From positions 108,542,264 through 108,606,263 of the forward strand of contig OY821519.1 in assembly GCA_963682025.1 (NCBI GenBank): a stretch of 64,000 bases of DNA, in the 5' to 3' direction. This DNA comes from Cordilura impudica (lineage: Eukaryota; Arthropoda; Insecta; Diptera; Scathophagidae). Below the pieces are notes generated by a model. It did not search any database and had not been told where the DNA came from. It saw only the letters and a list, made by a program, of their open reading frames with translations. Position numbers and translations under genes: made by a program. This document shows positions 55,535 through 64,000 of the stretch, piece after piece. Each line of letters opens with the position of its first letter. The stretch's first letter is position 1.

Positions 55535-57575
55535 TTAATTAAATTGTTATTGTGCTTTACTTAATGTAGCGAATCACAATTATGGTAGTAATTTTTTTAT
55601 GTAAAACTTATCAAATTTGCTTAGTGTCTTTATTATTTAGATAGACTGTTAATAAAATGTTTTGAATAAAAAAAAAATATAACACGTTTTTCATCAACTG
55701 CTTCTTGTTTTGCGAAATAAAAGTAAATAAAGAAATTTTTTTTAATAATCGTTCGTTTTATAAACGTTTTATAGATTTTATGCAAAATATATCTATCTGA
55801 CATATTCAGCAATATCTTTTGCTAAAATTTCCAATTAAATCTCATCCAAACTATAAGTTTTATCGTTGAATTATTTTTACACAATTTTTCTTTAAGTCTT
55901 CACATCTCACAAGTATATAAGTATGTATATGTATGTACTTATACATATTAAAAACTTTTTGTAACGAACGCCTCTTGTAAGTTACTTAATTTAAACCATT
56001 TCTGTAATTAATATTATTTAACAATGGATTTTGTTTGTGAACTTTTACAAAAAAAAAAAAAAAAATAGAAAAATCAATACCAAGGGGTACAATAAAAACT
56101 TTCGTACAGAAAAAAAAATAATTATTTACGGAAATTATTTCACCTTAAATACTTAATGATAAGTTTTACGACTGTGTTAAAAACAGAAAAGAAAATTTAA
56201 CAAGTTAAAAATTCTACAATTAATTTAAAAATTGGAAGTAAATCTGAAATCAAAGTACCTCCGGTTACGAAGCTGTATAAAAAAACAAAAATTAAAAAAC
56301 CCAGAAAAACATGCAGTTGTAGCAAAACGTGAAGGCAAATAAATATCTAGAATTACAAATATCCGCTATCTGGTCATACCATTTGTAATTAATTGCTGTC
56401 ATTATAGTGACAACGATAGCGTAAAAAAAATGTATCAATTATTTCTTTATTTATCTTTTTTTTCGAAAGGATGAACAGGCAACTAGAAAAAAAATCAAGG
56501 TCAGTATTTAATTGTGTTTGACACAATTTATAATGACATTTTTCTTACAATAAATTATGTTTTATATAGCATACCCAGAATATAAATATCCATATCGAAC
56601 AATAAAAACATTTTATCTTCAACACAAAGCTTTAACAAAGTATAAATCTTATAAAAAAAAAAAGAAATATATATATATATTATCTTAAAAAAGGGTTTTC
56701 ATATAAATCCTAAAAGAAAAAGGTTATATTTCATTGATTTTAAACAATATTACAAAAGAAAATAGAAACAATATTTATGTAATATAAAATAAATGTATAA
56801 ACAGCAGTGATTGTTGCTGGAGTTTTAGGTATATTCACACGTTTTAAATTTTCAGGCTGTTATTGTCAGTGAGTGTATAACGTTCTACTCGTAAAAATTT
56901 AATATTTTATGAAGGGTTTAATGTTTACCAATATTTTCCATTTTATTTGTACATATATTTTTGCAACCATTATGAAAGTTGTAAAAATAATCACTTTTGT
57001 CGTTACTTTTGTGGTATTAACATAAATATTAAATCTTTTATTTGCCTATTATTTATGTTTTGATATTTGGGTTTCAATTTTTTTTGGTTATATATTTTAT
57101 TTACGACAGATTCACGTTTAATATAGAATTAGATATAATAAATAAACCAAAAATAAACCGTATTTTATATTTATTGTGTAGTTTATTATTGTTTTGTCAT
57201 TTCTTTTTTGTCTCTAAAAATATATGCTCAAATATAAAATTATATTCGTTTTTAAATAATGACACACGTTAAAATGTCACCCTTTTTTAGCATCGCATAT
57301 TTCCCATGCAAAAGACCAGAAAACTTCTGGGGAAGAATATTAATATGAAATGAATTCTCTATTAGTTTATTTATACCAGAGACAGAAATATCATGTATTA
57401 GGTAAACGTTAAAATAGGATATATTGTTATGGATCCGCCATGTATTTAGATAACCAATTTGAAATTTTCAATTCTTAAATAAAAGCTAAAGAATAAAGCC
57501 TTTCATTCAGTATTCTCAAAAAATTTATATATTTGTTTAATATGCTTTATCGGGTTAAAACACCCCAACAGCTAA
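55535..57575. other. AT-rich DNA without recognisable genes
   Basis: Long A/T runs and short TA repeats (e.g. 56672-56685). The open frame at 57042-57272 is Phe/Ile/Tyr-rich and compositional. If 55262-55523 is a real exon, this would be intron or beyond. Confidence 0.4.
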
Positions 57576-57577
57576 TT

Positions 57578-57650
57578 TTTATACCCACCAGACCACTCTG
57601 CAGAGGGTATATATAGGTTTGTCATCCCTTTTTTAAAAAGAATAAATTTT
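57578..57650 (+). mobile_element. DINE/INE-1-like hairpin end fragment
   Basis: TTTTTATACCCACCAGACCACTC followed by GCAGAGGGTATATATAGG and TTTGTCATCC resembles the ATACCC end of family F at 15203 and 60600; the GTCY part and the rest are missing. Confidence 0.55.
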
Positions 57651-57714
57651 TTCCAAAAAAATACCCTTGTTTAAAAATTAATATTTTTTAAAAGTTAATA
57701 TTTAGTAAAAGGCA

Positions 57715-57860
57715 GGATGGAATTCCGTATGAATTTTATAAATTTGCTCCTCGTTGCCTCCTTTATGAAATTTAATGAAATATTGATTATGTTTAATAAT
57801 ATCCTCCTTTGGGAAAAAGTACCATCATCTTTCAAGCAATCCATTTTGATACCATTATTT
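57715..57860 (+). pseudogene. LINE RT fragment left of the family-F insertion
   Basis: The plus strand gives NILLWEKVPSSFKQSILIPL-F, the segment just before the RT fingers (W-x2-S...ILIPLFKK). It is cut at 57860 and its sequence resumes at 60607 with CDPNLAANYRGLYLIDTICK, so both belong to one LINE. Confidence 0.7.
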
Positions 57861-60606
57861 AACAAGTAAGAGTGTTAAATTCGGCTGTGCCGAATCTTTG
57901 ATACCCTCCACCTCGGTTTTAGTATTGATAATAAATGTAAACAAAATATTTGAATAAGTAAACAATTTGTTAAACTTAATACCAAATTATTTCAGCAAAT
58001 TCTTTGGTTTGATCTGGATTTTTGTTTATTCCAAGAGTTGGTATATAGAACTCTCTCACATTAGTAATTCGCGCTCTAGCGAGGAAAGATCGTTTTCTTC
58101 ACTTCTATTATTTCAGATAAAAGAAAACAGGTTTCGGCGTTTTTGGTCATCGTGGTTGCTGATCGGCATACATTTATGTTATATACCTATATACATGCGT
58201 TTCCGGTTATATGACATAATTAGTTCATTAATTTAGTTTAACTTTTTGCATATTATATAGCTCGCCCTAACCTCCATTACGAAGGTAATAGTTGTGTAGG
58301 GTGGCTATACGCATTACATCGTGCTAATTGGAGATGGCTGTATAGTTTCTTTTAACTGGCCAAATAATAATTCATTGCGGCCGTATAGGTCGGATCGAGT
58401 AACAAAATAATAACCAAAAAAAAAGCTATCTCAATTTTTTTTGTTAAAATATTGCCATATTTGGAAAATACATTTTTTTTTTACATACTAAAAGGGAGTT
58501 TTCACTATTTACACAATACAATACAAAATCTAAACCAGTGAGGCCAACTTTTGATTTTGAATTAAATTATGTTAATAAGATATATTTTCATTTATTGGCT
58601 CCAAATGCTACTACCTGGGAATTATTGTCGAACTTCAATGTTTTGAGTTTTAGCTTGCCTACCATGAAGTCGAATTTTGAAGTCACCATGTACACTGGTT
58701 CAAATTAGGCATGCCAAACGCAAAAAAACAAATGTCCCAAATATTTTAATTAAAATAATTTATTATTTTTATTTTCTGAATAAATTTTCATTCAAAAAAA
58801 TTGTGAAAAATAATATATAAATAACATTCTCATAAAATTGCGCTTTATTTATGCAACAATTTTTATATTCGCAATTCTTAAATATCATTTGAGGTTTTCT
58901 AAACTTCATTGAACTTAAATTAAAGTTTTCTTATCCTGAAGTGCTATTAATGTCTCCTCAATCGCAATATTTTTTTTTTTTTAATTTCAGTAGATTTTTT
59001 TTAAATGTAAACATATTTGGTTTTTTCTGAATTCCAATTTGTGTTTAAAGAATAAAATTTATGTATTAAGAATTCAATTGATGTCTCTTAAATTTCAAGT
59101 TATTAACGACGTTTTAATACGATTTTCTGAAATTCAATTGATAGTTTCTAATTTATAATTGGAAATCTGAATTTCAATTTTTAGAATTGGTATTTTCTTA
59201 AATTTGAATGGAAAATTTAAAAGGCACTAATTTATATTTATGTCAATACTAATGATTTGGTAATTATAAATAATTTTTAAAAATTATATGTAATCGCAAT
59301 CAGATATTTTGTAGGTAAACCAGAATAATAATTTTATGTAACTATGTAGAACTGTTTTGAAAGCAAAAAAACTCATTGATGAACTCGGTCGCTCTATTTT
59401 GTAAACAAAACAAAAATTTAATATGCCAAATTTATGGACATACATATTTGTAAAAGTATAATGGAAAAACGGTGACATTAATGTTAAAAATAGAAACAAC
59501 GATTGCAAAGCTAATTAGAACAAAAGTTGCGGCGCCATCTACTGTTGCATAGCAACTCTGAGCAAAATTAAGTGACTCTGTTTGTTAATACGAAAGAAAT
59601 GTATTTTCCCTAAAACAAAATACATATTGGAGAAATTTATATATAATAACGATTTATTCTAATATGCGGTTATTATGAATATACATGTATATAATATATG
59701 TATATTACTTTGTTATTTAATATATGTATGTATGTACATATGTATATGTAAATATTACACACAAAAAATAAAACATCAAAATTTATTTTCGTGTTTCCTT
59801 TAAATAAACTAATGCATAAAATTTGGTTTGGTAAATTTAAATTGTTTTTTATTAACAACTAGGCATTTTAGCATTATTTGCTTTAGATGTTGGTGAATTT
59901 TTACTCCTTTTATATTAACTCGTAGTGTCTGCTTGTCGAAAAAATTTTGGATTGATTTTTAGCCCCTTTCGTGTGACCCAATCGATCTGAAACTTTGCAG
60001 GCAGGCTCGTGGCGATGACAAAAATTATCTAACTATTTTTTTTAGTGATACCAAAACAATGGAAACTTTAAAATTTTTCTACCAGAGTTGAGAAAAAAAA
60101 TTTACGACCACAAAAACAACAAGTCCAGCTATAACAACAATGCACATTTAGAATAACAACAAGAACAATATAGAAACATCATATTTTTAATTTTTTTTTT
60201 TTATTTTCTCAGAGATTTCCCTGGACATGTTATACCGATTTTAATAATTTTTTAAACAGAAAACTTCCCATGATCTTGGTGAATCATTCTCAATAAAAAT
60301 TATCACCCTAGCTGTCCTACTGAGGCCGTTATCGTGACAAGAACAACATAGAAAATCATATTTTTTCAAGAATTTTTTTAGTTCTTCATTCAGATCTCGG
60401 GCCCTGTTCAACCGATTTGGACGATTTTAAACCGCTTACGGTTGTAATCGTAATTTCCACAGACGGACAGACGGATATCGCTATATCAACTCCGCTTGTT
60501 GTAAGGATCACAAATATATATATTTTATGGGGATCAGAATTTTTTTTTTAATTATTGCAAATAGAATGACTAATATATACCCTCTGCACACTGGGGTGAA
60601 GGTATT
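57861..60606 (+). mobile_element. Family F element, copy 2 (2.75 kb)
   Basis: Left end AACAAGTAAGAGTGTTAAAT, hairpin TTCGGCTGTGCCGAA, then ATACCCTCCACCTCGG. Right end, complemented, has TTCACCCCAGTGTGCAGAGG followed by GTATATAT, and GTCCGTCTGTCC at about 60470. It is the inverted counterpart of 15203-18288, lacks the MITE found there, and keeps about 280 bp (57950-58250) deleted from copy 1. It interrupts a LINE reverse-transcriptase gene. Confidence 0.85.
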
Positions 60607-62440
60607 AAAAATGCGATCCAAATTTAGCAGCAAATTATAGAGGCCTGTATTTAATAGATACTATCTGCAAAATTTTCAATAACATCTTGTTGAATCGAAT
60701 AACAGAAAATAATATTCTGAATGAATTCGAAGCTGGATTTAGAAAAGATTATTCTACCGTTGACAACATATTTAATCTTGTCAACATTGTAAATTTAAAT
60801 AAATTGAGCAATAAATATACTTATGCCTTCTTTCTTGATTTGTCGTGTGCATTCGATATGATGCAGAGAGCCGAATATGGGATGGAATTTCATTTTCTAA
60901 ATATCTTACAGTGCAGTCCGGGGTAAAGCAAGGTTGCATTCTGAGTCCAGTTTTGTTTTCCCTATATTTTACCTGGTGGACTAAATTTTGTAAACGTAAA
61001 TATAAAAGTTTTATTATACGCAGATGACCTTGTTATACTATCAGACTCTCCTAGTGGTTTGCAAGGAATGATTGATGCTCTACAACAATATTGTTCTATA
61101 TGGAGCCTAAAAGTTAATTTGGCGAAATCGAAAGTAGTCATATTTCGGAAAGGTCCAAGAATGTCATTTGGCTTAATATGGCATTATGAAAATGAAAAAA
61201 TCGAAAAACCTTTAATAAATATCTACAAAATAAGATTTCTGCCTCAAAAATAGCCATCAATACCACTTGATCCAAATATATAAATAATCCCAAAATATTT
61301 AAAAAGAATAAATTAAAAATTTTTGAGGCTAGCTCTCAATCGGTAATTTTTTATGGTGCTCAAGTTTGGGTATATTAAAGACACGATGATGTGGAGAAAT
61401 TATTTAGATTTTTCATTAAAAAAATTTTATACCTACCAACCACTACTTCTAACTACATGTTAACTTAGAAACTGGTCTCAATTCCTTGTATATTTCAACT
61501 CTAAAAATTCATTTTTGCTATATAAACAAAGTTTTATCTCAAAGTCCCCATAGACTTCCACCAATATTGGCTGAAAAAGTTATAGAGCTGAATGAATACT
61601 GGGCAAAAGAGTGGTAAAATTTATGTTAGCTGCTGCAGTTTTGTCATCCAAACAACAACTATGTGTATATTGGGAAGAACTAATACATCTACTTAAATTG
61701 AAAGACAGATATGATTTCGCTTTCAATGCTTTAAATTCTCAATCCCACCACCTTTACTTACAACTGGATTATAATGTAACACCTAAACTCACTGCTGAGT
61801 TTTCCTCTCGAGATACCAGTTTAATTATAAGGGCTAGAGGTGGCTTACTGAATCTTAACGCACGATGTTTCAAAAGTAATATAGATGGTATGTGCTCAGT
61901 TTGTAACATGCACGAATCTGAAAATACATTCCACGTCATCGGCATTTGTCCAGTATATGTAAACTTTTCCGAGAAATGGGACATAGTGTGTGAAAATTAA
62001 GTTTTGAGAAAAAACGCATTTAAAGTTTCTACAGCCTTTTAGGTACCAGAATCCACCGTTTTTGACACAGCCTGTTTTTTGACACACTAGGTCTCTTTTC
62101 TCGGAGAAGGTCACATATAGAGAATATAGATATATTTATTTTGGTTTGAATACACTCAGTAAAGATGAAGTATTTAATATATTAAATGGCACAAATTTCG
62201 ACTTGCTATACAAATATTTAGACACATGTATAAAACACAGAAATCTTATTTTAAATGGATTTGAAATTAAAAAAAAAATTAAGTAAAATTAGAATGATAA
62301 ATTATTTTAATTAAAATGCCAATCTGGTTAACAGCAATAATGCTACGCCAAATATAGATTGTAAATAATTTAATAAATAAATTTACTTTTATATCATAAT
62401 TATACATATCTATTAATAAATAACAAAATAATAATAAATA
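60607..62440 (+). mobile_element. LINE, RT to 3' end, right of the family-F insertion
   Basis: Blocks in shifting plus-strand frames: ANYRGLYLIDTICKIFNNIL, EFEAGFRKDYSTVDNIFNLV, TYAFFLDLSCAFDM (first catalytic D), SGVKQGCILSPVLFSLYF (60915), YADDLVILSDSPSGLQG (about 61018; box spans two frames), WSLKVNLAKSKVVIFRKG, ARGGLLNLNARCFKSNIDGM, then a C-terminal zinc knuckle CSVCNMHESENTFHVIGICP (about 61895). LDTCIKHRNLILNGFEIKKK ends near 62285, with a short UTR and AATAATAAATA tail to 62440. A ~120-bp unrelated stretch (61977-62097) splits the C-terminus. Clade not assigned. Confidence 0.8.
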
Positions 62441-62762
62441 CCCTTTTTTGAAAAAGTATCCACAAAAATTAGCTTTTTTTAAAAACTACCCTTAAAAAAA
62501 TTTTTATATATTTTAAAAGTATCCCTTTAAAAAAAAAATTTTTTTTTCTTGAAAAACAACCCTTTTGAAAAAAGTACCCTTTTAAAAAAAAAAACCATTT
62601 TTAAGTACCCTTTTTTTAAAAAATATCGCTTTCTAAACAGTTTTCTTTAAAAGTAATTTAAAATAAGCACCCTTTTTCAAAAAACGCCACTTTTCAAAAA
62701 AGTACCCCTTTCTTTAAAAAAAAACTACCGTTTTTTTAAAACAAAAATTTTCCTAAAACAAT
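62438..62762 (+). repeat. Degenerate AAAGTACCCTTTTT repeats
   Basis: Many irregular copies of AAAAGTACCCTTTT with variable A and T runs. A similar short run is at 57655-57720, next to the other LINE part. No coding potential. Confidence 0.75.
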
Positions 62763-62764
62763 AT

Positions 62765-63235
62765 TTATACCCTTATACCACTATGTGGTCTGGGTATAAT
62801 GAATTTATGGTGATGTTTGCAACTACCTAATATTTCACTAATATTTCACCTAGACCCATTTTTTATTATACCGATCGGTACAGAATCACTTTCTGAGTCA
62901 ATTTAGCAATGTCCGTCTGTCTGTGTGTCCATATAAAACTTGTAATCAAACTACACGTCGCAACTATGAATATATTGTGATGATAAATTGTATATAAGTA
63001 TATACTTCCATCACCCGTAGCATAAACACCGTTGAAATTGGTGAAAATCAGTGTGTTTTCAGACCTAGTCCCCGTGCAAATGGCCCCTATGAAATCGACT
63101 ACAATTGTCATAAAATCCAAATTATCTGATAGATCTCGGTCAAATTGTTTTTGTGTATGTTTATTACCTCCATTAATCAGTAATCCAAAAATATACGCTA
63201 TAGGAAAATTCTTAGTCATAGCCCCCACAGCATTA
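62765..63235 (+). mobile_element. Family A element, 3'-truncated
   Basis: ATACCCTTATACCACTATGTGG and GGGTATAATGAATTTATGG start it; the GTCCGTCTGTCTGTGTGTCC array is at 62911. It stops at about 63235 near AGCATTAAAG, before the palindromic end. Confidence 0.75.
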
Positions 63236-63419
63236 AAGAAAAAGTGTTTTTTCGTTATATCCTTTTTAAAGCGAAATCTATTTTGTTTCCTCTGTCATAC
63301 CTTAAAAAGATTAATCTATTGTATAGTTATTCAGACTGTTTTGTGTAAATTACTTTATGAAAAAACAGTAATGTTCGAAGTTTTAACAAGCTATCGAATG
63401 ATATATTACATATCTGTCT

Positions 63420-64000
63420 AGAGAGCTGTGAGATTCTACATCTCCTACTGCGACCAAACACATATCTGGCAATATTATTTTACGTTACATTAAGCCTTTT
63501 CATACTTAATGTATCACAGCTAGCGAATAGTTCACAGCCATGCAGGAGTGTAGGCAACAAATAAATCTTGGCTTGTAACATTCGAATATTAAAAGGTGTA
63601 TAATACTGCGACATCCAAAGGTTTCTTAACATTGCATAAGTTTTACCACATATAACATTTATGTGATTTGACCAGCCTAACTTCTTGTTAAAAAATACAC
63701 CTAGATTTTTGGCAGTTTCATCAATCGCGATGACAGAATTACCTATTCGAATAGGTGGTAAAACAGTTGTTAAAGACTAGATTTTTCCAATTATCATAGC
63801 TTTCTTTTACACTGTCTAGATCATAATTATTTTTTGTAACGTAATTATTGACATCAGATGGTTTACAACTTATAAAAAGTTGGACATCATCTACATACAT
63901 ATGTATTCCACAAAAACTGAGTCGAGAGGGTAAGTGGTTAGAATATAATACATACAGTAGTGGGCCAAGTATTGAACCTTGCGGTACGCCTCTCGTAGTT
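63420..64000 (-). pseudogene. CR1/Jockey-like LINE RT fragment, running off the window
   Basis: The minus strand from 64000 reads RGVPQGSILGPLLYVLYSNH, GIHMYVDDVQLFISCKPSD (YVDD box at about 63895), then LPPIRIGNSVIAIDETAKNL, GVFFNKKLGWSNHINVI, LRNLWMSQYYTPFNIR and LLPTLLHGCELFASCD. It is clearly the same clade as the LINE at 12783-15144 (MYADDVQLYL, YGCELFGNYD). A frameshift lies near 63780. The 5' part is outside the window. Confidence 0.85.

Noticed and set aside
1..64000. tRNA, rRNA or riboswitch genes
   Set aside because: No cloverleaf with the usual promoter boxes and no rRNA-like GC-rich conserved stretch was seen by eye; a covariance search would be the real test.

Overview
This is a nuclear window from an insect, most likely a brachyceran fly and perhaps a calyptrate (blowfly or house-fly group). 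The reasons are its very high A+T content, the spliced host gene, DINE-1/INE-1-like repeats with GTCC/GTCY arrays, and Jockey, BEL/Pao, mariner, Transib and Helitron relics of insect type. Genus is not resolved. Nothing prokaryotic is present. Host coding sequence is sparse: three minus-strand exons of an SLC17-type major-facilitator transporter (19355-25325), a possible terminal exon with a poly(A) signal (55262-55523, minus), and an orphan, frameshifted exon of a P4-type phospholipid flippase (38470-38812, plus). Almost everything else is transposable elements, many nested.

Layout. 1-3168: a decayed Jockey-clade LINE (minus). 3.3-7 kb: AT-rich DNA with a foldback element and repeat family B, which carries a nested MITE. 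7.2-12.5 kb: two family-A elements flank a Penelope scrap and a broken transposase-like gene (8523-10200, minus). 12.8-18.4 kb: a LINE whose 3' region is split by a ~3 kb family-F element, itself split by a TA-flanked MITE (17041-17621). 19.3-25.3 kb: the transporter gene; its 4.5-kb intron holds a family-A copy, a mariner inside a MITE, and a second mariner. 27.5-31.8 kb: an element bounded by 33-bp perfect inverted repeats that contains a ~2.2-kb pure TTTTTAA array. 33.3-37.8 kb: family-A copies and an RTE-like LINE with one family-A copy nested in it. 38.5-41 kb: the flippase exon and a 580-bp tandem array. 41.7-43.5 kb: Helitrons with recognisable TC and CTAG ends, a helicase tail and internal ~144-bp tandem repeats. 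43.6-44.2 kb: a minisatellite. 44.5-45.9 kb: a family-A cluster. 45.9-52.6 kb: Helitron DNA interrupted by a BEL/Pao retrotransposon (46592-52131) with 155-bp LTRs and a CCATC target duplication. 52.6-55.2 kb: a family-A copy interrupted by an internally deleted Transib element (52727-54721). 57.7-62.4 kb: another LINE, split by a second family-F copy in inverted orientation to the first. 62.4-64 kb: low-complexity DNA, a truncated family-A copy and a CR1/Jockey-like LINE fragment.

The most interesting item is the Transib element. Its termini begin CACAGTG (the same heptamer as V(D)J recombination signals), it has 39-bp TIRs and a 5-bp target duplication, and it keeps the N-terminus and the RAG1-like C-terminal segment of the transposase while the middle is gone. 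Families A and F are unrelated in most of their sequence but share one architecture: an ACAAGTAAG end, a terminal palindrome, ATACCC hairpins and a GTCC array. That suggests they are non-autonomous Helentron/DINE-like elements using one replication machinery. All homology statements rest on reading translations and motifs by eye; no database search was run.
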